Origin: an uncultured Pelagibacteraceae bacterium
Lineage (GTDB): Bacteria > Pseudomonadota > Alphaproteobacteria > Pelagibacterales > Pelagibacteraceae
Assembly: GCA_902529645.1 (NCBI GenBank)
Contig: CABZXO010000005.1
Coordinates: 1-64,000, forward strand
Reading direction: 5' to 3'
DNA: 64,000 nucleotides
The notes beneath the pieces are model-generated. The model had not been told where the DNA came from and ran no database searches. It worked only from the letters and a program-made list of their open reading frames with translations. The translations under genes and the position numbers were made by a program. Numbering within the stretch: position 1 is the first letter of the stretch; each line of letters opens with the position of its first letter. Positions 46,905 to 56,311 of this stretch are shown here, piece after piece.

Positions 46905-47695
46905 TAAGTTGCGTTATCGTCTTTTTTGGATAATGAACCTTTCATTTTATCAACTGTAGCTTTTGCACCAGCACTTAGAGCCCTTAAATCAGATGCTATA
47001 GTTACAAAATTAAAACCTTTTTCAATCATCTTGGTTGCATATTCTGTAGTACCATTATGAATTCCTGCAAAAATATTATTTTTTTTAGCATGTTCTAAAA
47101 TTCTTAAAATTTCTGAATAAGCTTTTGAAGACTCAGGTCTATCAAAACCAGGTTTTTCACCTATAGCTAAACTTAGGTCAGCTGGTCCAATATAAATACC
47201 ATCAACACCTGGTGTAGACATAATTTCATCAAGATTTTCTAGTGATTCTTTTGTTTCTATCATTGCTAATTTAAGTATTTCGTCATTTGCGTGATCTGCA
47301 TAATCAGCTCCACCATAAATTAAACCTCTTACAGGACCAAAACTTCTATAACCGTCTGGTGGATACATACATGCTTGTACAAAATTTTCTGCTTCTTTTT
47401 TATTACTTACCATTGGGCATATAATTCCATAACATCCAGCATCTAATATTTTCATTATTTGACCAGGTTCATTCCAATTTACTCTTGCTAAAGGAGTTAC
47501 CTCTGTTGTTGATATTGTTTGCATCATTGGTAGCGCATTACTGTAATCAACTAAACCATGTTGCATATCTACAGTTAGAGAGTCCCAACCTTGATGAGCC
47601 ATTGCTTCAGCTGATGCAGTACTTGGAATTGCACACCAGCCATTGATGACGGGTTTGCCGCCTTTCATCATTTGTTTAACTTTATTTTTTCTCAT
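46901..47695 (-). CDS. HpcH/HpaI-family class II aldolase
   Basis: 264 residues. Metal-dependent pyruvate-type aldolase: GWDSLTVDMQHGLVDYSNALPMM, PLARVNWNEPGQIMKILDAG, LAMIETKESLENLDEI with the ligand glutamate, and GVDGIYIGPADLSLAIG with aspartate. Relatives cleave 2-keto-3-deoxy sugar acids (YfaU) or 4-hydroxy-2-oxo acids (HpaI). Follows the aldehyde dehydrogenase by 4 bases; together they could cleave a keto-deoxy acid and oxidise the aldehyde. Confidence 0.9.
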   Translation of the reverse strand: MRKNKVKQMMKGGKPVINGWCAIPSTASAEAMAHQGWDSLTVDMQHGLVDYSNALPMMQTISTTEVTPLARVNWNEPGQIMKILDAGCYGIICPMVSNKKEAENFVQACMYPPDGYRSFGPVRGLIYGGADYADHANDEILKLAMIETKESLENLDEIMSTPGVDGIYIGPADLSLAIGEKPGFDRPESSKAYSEILRILEHAKKNNIFAGIHNGTTEYATKMIEKGFNFVTIASDLRALSAGAKATVDKMKGSLSKKDDNATY

Positions 47696-47699
47696 TAAT

Positions 47700-49142
47700 T
47701 TAGATTTTTAAGCCCATGTGAGTATATTTCACATTTAGATAATCTTTAATTGCTCCTGAGCCACCTTCACGACCATAACCAGTTTGTTTTATTCCCCCGA
47801 ATGGTGCTTCAGCAATTGCAACAACACCAGTATTAACTGCAACACAACCAGACTCTAATTTTTCAGACCCTATATGAGCCTTATCCATAGAATTAGTGTA
47901 CAAATAGCTACATAATCCTAGGTCATTGTCATTTGCTCTTTCAATTACTTCATCAAAAGTTTTAAAAGTTAAAATTGGAACTAATGGACCAAAAGGTTCT
48001 TCTTTCATTATTGTAAAATTATCTTTTACATCATCAAAAACTGTTGGTTCATAATAATATCCTTTATTGAAACCAGAAGGTTTTTGTCCACCCATTAACA
48101 CTTTAGCTCCTTCTTTTTTGGTAGTTTCAACTAGTTTTTCTATTTCCTCTAATCTTTTTGCAGTAGTTAAAGGTCCTAAATCAACACCTTCGTCCATACC
48201 GTTACCAATTTTTAATTTTTTTGCTCTTTCGATAAAAGCATCAACAAACTCATCTTTTCTATTTTCTTGAATATAAAATCTATTTGGTGAAATACAGACT
48301 TGACCGTTATTTCTAAATTTACCGGTTATAGCTATATCAGCTACTTTATTCATGTCCACATCTTCACATACAATAAAAGGCGAGTGTCCGCTAAGCTCCA
48401 TAGTAACTCTTTGAACTTTATCAGCTGCTTTTTTTAAAATAATTTTTCCAACTCTAGTTGATCCAGTAACAGAAACTTTTTTAATAATATCAGATTCCAT
48501 TAATTCATTTGATATTTCAGCAGGATCACCCGACAAAAGACTCACAACTCCATCTGGTACTCCAGCTTCTTTGCAAATGTTAACTAATTCCATCACAGCA
48601 CCAGGAGTAATTACGTCAGGTTTACAAATTACAGAACATCCTGCAGCTAAAGCAGTAGAAATTTTTCTTGATGCTAAGACTATTGGAAAATTCCAAGGAA
48701 CTAAAGCTGCAACAACTCCTACGGGTTGATAATAAACATGAACTCTAGTATCTGGAAATCTACTTTGTTGTGTTTGACCATAAATCCTTTTTGTTTCCTC
48801 AGCATTCCACTCAAAAATATCAGCTCCACCACCAACTTCACCAACCGCTTCTGTTAAAGGTTTTCCAACTTCAAGAGTTAACCATTTTGCAATAATATCT
48901 TTTCTCTCTCTCATCATGTCTGCAATTTTTCTAAGCACGTAAGCTCTTTGCCATGGAGCGGTGTTTTTCCAAACTTCCAAACCTTTTTCTGCAGACTTTA
49001 ATGCTTTTTGTACTTCAATAGATGAAGCTTTCGATGCTTTTCCAATCACTTCCTCAGTTGCAGGGTTGATTACATCATAAGTTTCTTTTTTTTCAGCTTG
49101 CTGCCATTTACCATCAATGAATTGTCCAAATTTTTCGTACAT
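47700..49142 (-). CDS. aldehyde dehydrogenase
   Basis: 480 residues of the NAD(P)-dependent ALDH superfamily. Catalytic cysteine in FRNNGQVCISPNRF (C283), glutamate in VTMELSGHSP (E249), and VPWNFPIVLASRKI. It resembles succinate-semialdehyde/glycolaldehyde-type enzymes; the sequence around the cysteine is not that of methylmalonate-semialdehyde dehydrogenase (IolA). Divergent from iolD, with the 21-bp motif between them. Confidence 0.92.
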   Translation of the reverse strand: MYEKFGQFIDGKWQQAEKKETYDVINPATEEVIGKASKASSIEVQKALKSAEKGLEVWKNTAPWQRAYVLRKIADMMRERKDIIAKWLTLEVGKPLTEAVGEVGGGADIFEWNAEETKRIYGQTQQSRFPDTRVHVYYQPVGVVAALVPWNFPIVLASRKISTALAAGCSVICKPDVITPGAVMELVNICKEAGVPDGVVSLLSGDPAEISNELMESDIIKKVSVTGSTRVGKIILKKAADKVQRVTMELSGHSPFIVCEDVDMNKVADIAITGKFRNNGQVCISPNRFYIQENRKDEFVDAFIERAKKLKIGNGMDEGVDLGPLTTAKRLEEIEKLVETTKKEGAKVLMGGQKPSGFNKGYYYEPTVFDDVKDNFTIMKEEPFGPLVPILTFKTFDEVIERANDNDLGLCSYLYTNSMDKAHIGSEKLESGCVAVNTGVVAIAEAPFGGIKQTGYGREGGSGAIKDYLNVKYTHMGLKI

Positions 49143-49194
49143 AGAATTTATTTTTAAGTTTACTTAATTAGGTTTTTTAATTTATAATTAAAAT

Positions 49195-49215
49195 TATATA
49201 TAAACACTATACATA
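49195..49215 (-). promoter_or_regulatory. 21-bp dyad motif, site 2
   Basis: On the minus strand TATGTATAG-TGT-TTATATATA, in the 92-base region between the aldehyde dehydrogenase and iolD starts. Identical to site 1 in all 18 half-site positions; only the spacer differs. Confidence 0.55.
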
Positions 49216-49234
49216 TTAAAAGATAAACATATTT

Positions 49235-51079
49235 ATGAAAAAAATTACCCTTACATGTGCTCATGCAATAGTTAAATATTTAATTGCTCAGAAAATATTA
49301 ATTAACGGCAAAAAAGAACCTTTATTTCCAGGTGTCTTTGGAATTTTTGGACATGGAAACGTAGCTTGCTTAGGTCAAGCATTAGAGGAAAATCAAAAAG
49401 ATCTTCCAACATATAGAGGTCATCATGAGCAAAATATGGCTCTTACAGGAATTGGCTATGCAAGAGCAAAAAGAAGACAACAAATTTTTGTTGCGACATC
49501 ATCTGTTGGACCTGGAGCAACAAATATGATTACAGCTGCTGCGGTTGCTATGAGCAATAGATTACCAATTTTATTTTTACCTGGTGATACTTATGCAAAT
49601 AGAATGCCAGATCCAGTATTGCAACAAGTTGAACAATTTAACAACCCAAGCACAACTGCAAACGATGCTTTTAAACCAGTTACGCGATATTTTGATCGTA
49701 TCACAAGACCCGAACAAATAATTCAATCATTTCCAATAGCAGTTCAAACAATGTTAGATCCAGCTGATTGTGGCCCAGCTTGTATTTCGTTGAGTCAAGA
49801 TATCCAAGGTCAAACTTTTGATTATCCATTAGAATTTTTTCAAGAAAAAGTTCACACGATTCGAAGACCAAGACCAGATGAATTTCAAATAAAAGAAGCA
49901 GCTGTTAAAATTAAATCTTCAAAAAATCCAATAATAATATCTGGAGGTGGAGTATTTTATTCAGATGCAACGGAAGAATTAAGTCAGTTTGCAATTAAAC
50001 ACAACATCCCAGTTACACAAACTGTAATGGGCTACTCAACAATGAAGAGAGACCATTCTCATTTTGCAGGTCAAATTGGAGGTCTAGGAGGAAAAAATAC
50101 AAATACATTAGCTAAAGAAACTGATCTTGCTATTGCGGTTGGAACAAAACTTGCTGACTTTACAACAGGATCATGGGCAAATTTTGAAAACGAAAATTTC
50201 AAATTAGTTTCTATTAATGTATCAAGATATGATGCTAATAAACATTTAGCACAAGCAGTTGTTGGAGATGCAAAAGTTTCATTAACTGAACTTTCTCAAG
50301 CTTTAGGTGACTGGAAAGTAGGAGAAGATTGGAATAAAAAATCTCAAATTGAGCTTAAGTCGTGGAATGAGCATATAGATAAAGAGAGTGCTCCAACTAA
50401 TCAGGAAGTCCCAAGTTATGTTCAAGCAATTGGTGCAATCTATAGAAATTCTGATTCAACAGATATTGCAGTTACAGCTGCAGGAGGTTTAGTTGGTGAG
50501 GTAATTCAAGTTTGGAGACCAAGAGAACTAAATACTCATGAAACAGAATGGGGTTTTAGTTGTATGGGTTATGAAATTTCTGGAGCTTTGGGAATCAAAA
50601 TGGCAAATCCAGACAAAGAAGTAATTTCTTTTGTAGGAGATGGATCTTATTTATTAAATAATACCGACATTTATTCTTCAGTTATCACAAAAAAAAAATT
50701 GATTATAATTGTTTGTGACAACGGAGGCTTTGCAGTTATTAATCGATTACAATTATTTAAAGGTGGTAAAGAGTACAACAACTTATTAAAGAGTTCTAAC
50801 ACACCTGGCTTAGTTGATGTAGATTTTGCAAAACATGCGGAAAGTATGGGTGCAAAATCTGAACACGTTACTTCAATCTCAGATCTTGAAGCTGCATTTA
50901 AAAGAGCAAAAGCATCTGATGTGACTTATGTTATTTCAATTAAAACTCATGCTTACAAATGGATTGAAGGCTCATCTTTTTGGGATAGTCCAACTTTAGA
51001 AATTTCTACAACTAAAGAAAATGAAGAGGCTTTAAAACTTTATAAAGAAGGAAAAGGTAAACAAAGACAAGGTGTATAA
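49235..51079 (+). CDS. iolD: 3D-(3,5/4)-trihydroxycyclohexane-1,2-dione hydrolase
   Basis: 614-residue thiamine-diphosphate enzyme that opens the inositol-derived cyclic dione to 5-deoxyglucuronate. IolD-type signatures: GVFGIFGHGNVACLGQAL, YRGHHEQNMALTGIGYARAKRRQQI, TSSVGPGATNM, and the ThDP-Mg segment VGDGSYLLNNTDIYSS. Works after IolE (30367). The next genes expected, iolB, iolC and iolJ, are not in the window. Confidence 0.93.
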   Translation: MKKITLTCAHAIVKYLIAQKILINGKKEPLFPGVFGIFGHGNVACLGQALEENQKDLPTYRGHHEQNMALTGIGYARAKRRQQIFVATSSVGPGATNMITAAAVAMSNRLPILFLPGDTYANRMPDPVLQQVEQFNNPSTTANDAFKPVTRYFDRITRPEQIIQSFPIAVQTMLDPADCGPACISLSQDIQGQTFDYPLEFFQEKVHTIRRPRPDEFQIKEAAVKIKSSKNPIIISGGGVFYSDATEELSQFAIKHNIPVTQTVMGYSTMKRDHSHFAGQIGGLGGKNTNTLAKETDLAIAVGTKLADFTTGSWANFENENFKLVSINVSRYDANKHLAQAVVGDAKVSLTELSQALGDWKVGEDWNKKSQIELKSWNEHIDKESAPTNQEVPSYVQAIGAIYRNSDSTDIAVTAAGGLVGEVIQVWRPRELNTHETEWGFSCMGYEISGALGIKMANPDKEVISFVGDGSYLLNNTDIYSSVITKKKLIIIVCDNGGFAVINRLQLFKGGKEYNNLLKSSNTPGLVDVDFAKHAESMGAKSEHVTSISDLEAAFKRAKASDVTYVISIKTHAYKWIEGSSFWDSPTLEISTTKENEEALKLYKEGKGKQRQGV

Positions 51080-51085
51080 ACCTTT

Positions 51086-52243
51086 ATGAATAAAATTTTT
51101 AAAGTCGGTCTTATTGGCTGTGGGCATATTTCAGAAACTTATTTTAGAGCACAAGAGTATTTTAATAATATTAGGATAGTTAAATGTGCTGATATAAATA
51201 TGGATGCGGCAAAAAAATGTGCAATACATTACAATATTGAAGCTGTAACCATTGAGGAAATTTTGAATGATAAAGAAATTGAAATAATACTCAATCTAAC
51301 AATACCTGCAGCACATTTTGAAGTTTCTAAAATGGCTTTAGAAAATGGCAAACATTCTTATGCTGAAAAACCTTTGTCAGTTGATTTTGATGATGGAAAA
51401 AAATTAATAGAAATTGCTTTAAATAAAAATTTATATCTTGGGAATGCGCCAGATACATTTTTAGGAGGAGGAATACAAAAAACCCGAGAATTAATTGATA
51501 ACGGAGTTATTGGAGATATCAAGTTAGGTAATGCTATTTTTGCTTATCCAGGAATTCAATCTTATCATCCAAATCCAGAACCATGGTTTGCTAAAAATGA
51601 AGGTGGACCAGTTATAGATATGGGACCATACTACTTAACAGCATTAGTAAATTTAATTGGTCCAGCAAAACAGGTTCAAGGAAGATGTACAAAAGTTTTT
51701 GAAGAAAGAGAAATTGGAATTGGTCACAAAAAAGGTCAAAAATTTAAAGTTGATACTCCAACAACTTATTTAGCAACTATACAGTTTGAAAATGATTGTA
51801 TAATTCAAATAACTTTATCATTTGATGTGGTAGCACATCAAAGAAACCATATTGAGCTTTATGGAAACAAAGGATCAATTATTGTTCCAGATCCAAACAT
51901 GTTTGGTGGCTCTGCTTTTGTCTCAGTTACAGCTGGAGGTAATTGGGGAGAACATAAAACAGATATGATGCCTTTAGGAAAGATTAATATAAAGAGTCAA
52001 AGCTCCAGAGCAAACGAATCACCAACTAATGCAAATTACCGAGGGGTTGGATTATCAGAAATGGCGTATGCAATTGAAAATAATTTAGAGCATCGATGTA
52101 ACGGAGAGTTGTCACTGCATGTATTAGATATAATAGACTCTACAATGAGAGCTTCACAAACCGGAGTTCCTCAAGAAATAAAAACCACATGTAAAAAACC
52201 AAAACCTTTTACACTTGAAGAAATTAAAAAAATATTAAATTAA
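51086..52243 (+). CDS. Gfo/Idh/MocA family oxidoreductase
   Basis: 385 residues. Rossmann start VGLIGCGHISETYFRAQEYF, catalytic YAEKPLSVDFDDG, and GGPVIDMGPYYLTALVNLIG. Six bases after iolD in the same direction, so a cyclitol or keto-inositol dehydrogenase is plausible. Longer than IolG and differently built in the C-terminal half; substrate unknown. Confidence 0.87.
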   Translation: MNKIFKVGLIGCGHISETYFRAQEYFNNIRIVKCADINMDAAKKCAIHYNIEAVTIEEILNDKEIEIILNLTIPAAHFEVSKMALENGKHSYAEKPLSVDFDDGKKLIEIALNKNLYLGNAPDTFLGGGIQKTRELIDNGVIGDIKLGNAIFAYPGIQSYHPNPEPWFAKNEGGPVIDMGPYYLTALVNLIGPAKQVQGRCTKVFEEREIGIGHKKGQKFKVDTPTTYLATIQFENDCIIQITLSFDVVAHQRNHIELYGNKGSIIVPDPNMFGGSAFVSVTAGGNWGEHKTDMMPLGKINIKSQSSRANESPTNANYRGVGLSEMAYAIENNLEHRCNGELSLHVLDIIDSTMRASQTGVPQEIKTTCKKPKPFTLEEIKKILN

Positions 52244-52257
52244 AAAATAGTTAAGTT

Positions 52258-53262
52258 TTAATTAATAGATTTATTTTTATTCTCAGCCATAGACAAAGCA
52301 ATTTTAAAAGAATTTAAAATTGGTGCAAAATTAGCCTCATTTTTTCCTGCAATAGCAAATGCAGAACCATGAGCTGTAGTAGTTACTGGTACAGTTAATC
52401 CTCCTTGAACTGTTACCCCTCTGTCGAAGCCAAATGCTTTTAGCCCAGATTGAAGTGCATCATGATACATGCCAACCATACAATCATGATTTTTATTTTT
52501 ATATGCAACCACAAAGGATGTGTCACATGGTAAAGGACCATCAACATTATAACCAAGTTTTTTTGCTTCTTCAATTGCAGGTATAATTTCATCTTTTTCC
52601 TCTGTACCAAACTCAGCATGGGGATTAAGTGCCTGAACAGCAATTCGAGGATTTTTTACACCATTCAGCTCCATAACTTCATTTATAAGTTTTATTGGCT
52701 TCATGATATTTTCTTTTGTAATATGTTGAGCAACTTCTTTTATTGGAATATGGGAAGTTACTCTTGCCGTCCAAAAATCATCTATGACATTAAATTCACA
52801 ACAAAAGCTTTCTACTTCAAGTTTTTCAGCCATCAACTGCAATTCGTCTGAATGCTTGTTTCCTCCAAGTTTTAAACTTGTTTTATTCATTGGTGCAAAA
52901 TTAATTGCATCTATTTTTTTTTCTTTAGCGAGTGTTAAAGCTAAATATAAAGCTTCTAAAACACTTTCACCAGATTCTTTGGAAGGTACAGCTAATTTAT
53001 ATTTATGATTTTTTCCTTTTGAAATATCTAATAAAAATCGATTAGATTTTTTAAAATCTATTTCATCAAAATTTTCAACAACATTTAATTTATGAAAAAT
53101 ACCAGTAATATTATTTCCATTTTCAAATACTTGTTTTTCACCAATGATGACTATATTTGCTTTTTTAGTAATATCATCATTCAAAAGTTTTGAAATTAAC
53201 TCTGGACCTACCCCCGCAGGATCTCCTAGCAATAAAGCAATGTTAGATTTGTTTTGAGTCAT
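52258..53262 (-). CDS. PdxA-like dehydrogenase (PdxA2 type)
   Basis: 334 residues. Start LLLGDPAGVGPELISKLL; metal histidines in VTSHIPIKEV, NPHAEFG and GMYHDALQSG. The end-loop reads TVPVTTTAHGSAFAIAG where biosynthetic PdxA has RTS-DHGTA, which points to catabolic relatives acting on phospho-threonate/erythronate or dihydrodiols. The DUF1537 kinase that normally feeds PdxA2 is not present nearby. Divergent from tctC. Confidence 0.85.
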   Translation of the reverse strand: MTQNKSNIALLLGDPAGVGPELISKLLNDDITKKANIVIIGEKQVFENGNNITGIFHKLNVVENFDEIDFKKSNRFLLDISKGKNHKYKLAVPSKESGESVLEALYLALTLAKEKKIDAINFAPMNKTSLKLGGNKHSDELQLMAEKLEVESFCCEFNVIDDFWTARVTSHIPIKEVAQHITKENIMKPIKLINEVMELNGVKNPRIAVQALNPHAEFGTEEKDEIIPAIEEAKKLGYNVDGPLPCDTSFVVAYKNKNHDCMVGMYHDALQSGLKAFGFDRGVTVQGGLTVPVTTTAHGSAFAIAGKNEANFAPILNSFKIALSMAENKNKSIN

Positions 53263-53309
53263 TTTTTTCTTTACGTCTTGTATCAGATTATGTTTAATTT
53301 ATTAAATAT

Positions 53310-53340
53310 AAATTAACTTAAGAGGGAAATAATGAAAAAA
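53310..53340 (+). promoter_or_regulatory. conserved translation-start leader of tctC
   Basis: AAATTAACTTAAGAGGGAAA-T-AATGAAAAAA, identical at 30 of 31 bases to the leader at 58203-58233 of an unrelated binding-protein gene. Contains an AGAGGGA ribosome site seven bases before ATG. A further shared block GATTATGTTT lies at 53286. Confidence 0.6.
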
Positions 53341-54306
53341 AGTTTTAAACTATTTTTAGCAGCCGCTTTTTTAGTAACTGAATTTTTTGTTGTAGCTCTT
53401 CCATTAATGATCACTTCAGCTAAAGCTGATGGACATCCAATACAAGCAATTACTCATGCTGGTTTTGGTGGTGGAACAGACGTTACTACTAGAATGATGT
53501 TATTAAGAGCTAGAAGAGTTCTTAAGCAGGATATGCAATTAGTAAACAAAAAAGGTGGTGGTGGAGCAGCATCAATGGATTACATGATGTCTTTACCAGC
53601 TGATGGAAATCATACTTTAACATGGACTACTGGTCATGCTGTATCGATGGCCTTAGGAAAAACTAAAGTTAAAATAAGTGATATGCAGCCTTTAGCAAGA
53701 GGTACAGATGATCCTCAATTATTTGTAGTAAACTGCAATAATGAAATTAAAGATGCTAAGAAATTCATTAGTGCACAAAAATCAAAATCATTAAAATATG
53801 GGACAACACATACTGGTGGTATTGATGACGTTAGTGCAATTGCATTTACTAAAAAAGGTGGATTAACAGATCCAACTATTGTTGCTTACAAAGGTGTAGC
53901 ACCAATTAAAACAAACCTAATCAAAGGTGATATCGATGTAGGTGTTTTAAACTTAGGTGAAGCATTAACTGAAATTAACGAAGGTAAACTTTGTGTATCA
54001 ATTGTATTAGCAAATGAAAGAATGGCTAAAATTGGAGATTCTCCAACAGCTAAAGAATTAGGAATTCCTGTTTCTTTATCTACTGTTAGAGGTTTCGTAA
54101 CTAAAAAAGGTGCTCCAGCAGACAGAGTAAAACAATTAGAAGCTGGAATGCTTAAAGCAATGAGCCACAACTATTACAAAAATTTCTTAACAGAAATTGG
54201 TCTAGATGACAGTAGTGTAGTTGGTGCTGACGAGTGGGGTAAGCAAATGGAAGAAATGCTTACTGAAATGACTGCTCAGCTTAAAGCTTTAGGTTATATT
54301 AATTAA
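53332..54306 (+). CDS. tctC: TTT transporter periplasmic binding protein TctC
   Basis: Substrate-binding protein of a tripartite tricarboxylate transporter, 324 residues. Signal peptide up to about residue 32 (AKA-DG). Bug-family pattern: AITHAGFGGGTDVTTRMMLLRARRVL, VNKKGGGGAASMDYM, KYGTTHTGGIDDVSAIAF. TTT systems carry carboxylates; here perhaps a sugar acid. First gene of tctCBA-SDR-ROK. Confidence 0.92.
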   Translation: MKKSFKLFLAAAFLVTEFFVVALPLMITSAKADGHPIQAITHAGFGGGTDVTTRMMLLRARRVLKQDMQLVNKKGGGGAASMDYMMSLPADGNHTLTWTTGHAVSMALGKTKVKISDMQPLARGTDDPQLFVVNCNNEIKDAKKFISAQKSKSLKYGTTHTGGIDDVSAIAFTKKGGLTDPTIVAYKGVAPIKTNLIKGDIDVGVLNLGEALTEINEGKLCVSIVLANERMAKIGDSPTAKELGIPVSLSTVRGFVTKKGAPADRVKQLEAGMLKAMSHNYYKNFLTEIGLDDSSVVGADEWGKQMEEMLTEMTAQLKALGYIN

Positions 54307-54329
54307 TCTAATTAAAAGTACATTTGCAT

Positions 54330-54836
54330 ATGAAAAATGTACAGAAGCAAAAAAGGGCAAACAAAAGTTTGCCCTTTTTTTTTAGAGACGAATTTAGAGT
54401 TTCTTTAATAATTACTTTAATATCTTTAGCATTATTAATTACCACTTTTACTTTCGATATAGTTCCTCCTATTTTAAATAGAGGAATTCAACCAGCAACA
54501 TTTCCAAAAGCTCTTTTGGTTTTAATAATAATAATGACTTTATTGGTTTATTATTTAGCAACTAAAAATCCTTGGAAGGTTCAAAAAAAATTACCAAAAT
54601 CATTCTTTTTAACACTTCTAAGTTTTTTAATTTTCGTTGTGGTTTCAAAGACTTTGGATTTCTTTTTGGCAATTTCAGCTTTATCTATTTTTGTTTCCTA
54701 TTACTGGGGGGAGAAAAGAATAATTTATTTATTGCTTGTTGGAATTATTTTTCCAATTATCGTATTTATTTTTTTTGAAACAATTCTGGGTTTAAGATTT
54801 CCACCTGGAATTTTAACCAATATTTATTATAGCTAG
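54330..54836 (+). CDS. tctB: TTT transporter small membrane subunit TctB
   Basis: 168 residues from the ATG at 54330 (track begins at a TTG six bases earlier). Four hydrophobic stretches (VSLIITLISLALLITTFTF, PKALLVLIIIMTLLVYYLA, FFLTLLSFLIFVVVSKTL, IIYLLLVGIIFPIIVFIFF) in the TctB layout. The first 18 codons run through a complete terminator hairpin, which is unusual; no good start codon exists just after it. Its stop is directly followed by the tctA ATG. Confidence 0.85.
   Translation: MKNVQKQKRANKSLPFFFRDEFRVSLIITLISLALLITTFTFDIVPPILNRGIQPATFPKALLVLIIIMTLLVYYLATKNPWKVQKKLPKSFFLTLLSFLIFVVVSKTLDFFLAISALSIFVSYYWGEKRIIYLLLVGIIFPIIVFIFFETILGLRFPPGILTNIYYS
54349..54383 (+). terminator. Rho-independent terminator inside the tctB start region
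   Basis: AAAAAAGGGCAAAC, loop AAAA, GTTTGCCCTTTTTT and T run to nine T: a perfect 14-pair stem. It ends the tctC message but sits in frame within tctB codons 7-18, so ribosomes starting on tctB would unfold it. Acts as terminator or translation-linked attenuator. Confidence 0.88.
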
Positions 54837-56309
54837 ATGGATAATTTATTATTAATGATGGCTCCTTTGTTTAGCTCTAAGCTGTTGTTAGTTTTATTTT
54901 TTGGAACTTTGTTTGGTTTGATATTAGGCGTTCTTCCTGGTTTGGGACCAACAACCGGTGGCGCATTAATTTTACCTTTTACAATGACGCTTGATCCATT
55001 ATCAGCAATAATATTGTTAACCTCAATTTACTGTGCAGGCACTTATGGAGGTGCAATAACCGCAGTTCTAATTAATACACCTGGAACTCCAGCTGCTGCA
55101 GCAACTTGTCTAGACGGGTATCCTTTAGCCCAAAAGGGAGAGGCTGGAAGAGCTTTAGGAATGGCAACTGTTTCTAGTACAGTTGGTGGTATTTTTAGCG
55201 TTATTATTCTTGTCTTCTTCGCACCTATTCTGGCTCAACTTGCTTATGAATTTGGTCAACCAGAGTACTTTGCATTAGCTATTTTTGGTTTAACGATGCT
55301 CGCATCAATTGGAGAAGGAAGTCCAATTAAAAATTTAATTGCAGGTGCATTTGGAATTTTAATTTCAACAGTTGGTAAAGATTTTATGACTTCAATTGAT
55401 CGATTTACTTTTGGAATTAATGAATTAACAGAAGGGATTGGTTTCATACCAGTAGTAGTTGGTTTATTTGCAATGAGTGAAATGTTAACTCAATCAACTT
55501 TAATCAACCAAGTATTTAATAGAATATCTTTAAAGGCAATAAAGCTTCCAAGTAAAGAAGATTATAAAAAAACCTGGAAAACAATTTTAAGATCCAGTGG
55601 TATTGGTTCATTTATTGGAGTGTTGCCTGCAGAAGGAGGAACGGTTGCCTCTTTAATTGGATATTCAGAAGCAAAAAGATTTTCAAAAAAACCAGAGGAA
55701 TTTGGAAAAGGTTCCATCGAAGGTATTGCTGGTGCAGAAGCTGCAAATAATGCAGCAACAGGAGGCGCGATGGTTCCAACTCTTGCACTTGGAATTCCTG
55801 GAAGTGCAACAACAGCTGTTATTTTAACTGGATTAATTATACATGGGGTTAGACCTGGACCTGATTTATTTAGAGAACAACCTGATTTTCTATATGGAAT
55901 TTTTGGAGCAATGCTTATTGCTAATGTTTTATTTTTTATATTTGGTTTTTTTGGTGCAAAAATCTTTGCTAGAATAACGTTGGTACCTAATAAAATATTA
56001 TGGCCAATGATCTTTGCAGTTTCAGTTTGCGGAACCTATTCATTAAATCAATCTATCATTGATGTTTGGTTAATGTTATTTTTTGGTGTGCTTGGTTTCT
56101 TTATGAGAAGATACGGTTTCTCAGTTGTACCTGTTATAATTGGATTAATTTTAGGTGAGCTGGTTGAAGGTACCTTAAGACAATCTCTAGTTATATTTGA
56201 TGGAAATTGGTTAATGTTTTTCACAAGACCAATAGCTTTAACATTCTTTATTTTATCTTTAATTGCTTTAGCTTTTCCTTTAATAAGATCAAAAAATTTA
56301 AAAAAATAA
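54837..56309 (+). CDS. tctA: TTT transporter large membrane subunit TctA
   Basis: 490 residues, 11-12 predicted membrane segments. The family signature GVLPGLGPTTGGALILPFT (about 33-51) and its second copy GVLPAEGGTVASLIGYSEAKR are both clear, as is GMATVSSTVGGIFS and ATGGAMVPTLALGIPGSATTA. Forms the channel with TctB. Confidence 0.95.
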   Translation: MDNLLLMMAPLFSSKLLLVLFFGTLFGLILGVLPGLGPTTGGALILPFTMTLDPLSAIILLTSIYCAGTYGGAITAVLINTPGTPAAAATCLDGYPLAQKGEAGRALGMATVSSTVGGIFSVIILVFFAPILAQLAYEFGQPEYFALAIFGLTMLASIGEGSPIKNLIAGAFGILISTVGKDFMTSIDRFTFGINELTEGIGFIPVVVGLFAMSEMLTQSTLINQVFNRISLKAIKLPSKEDYKKTWKTILRSSGIGSFIGVLPAEGGTVASLIGYSEAKRFSKKPEEFGKGSIEGIAGAEAANNAATGGAMVPTLALGIPGSATTAVILTGLIIHGVRPGPDLFREQPDFLYGIFGAMLIANVLFFIFGFFGAKIFARITLVPNKILWPMIFAVSVCGTYSLNQSIIDVWLMLFFGVLGFFMRRYGFSVVPVIIGLILGELVEGTLRQSLVIFDGNWLMFFTRPIALTFFILSLIALAFPLIRSKNLKK

Positions 56310-56311
56310 AG

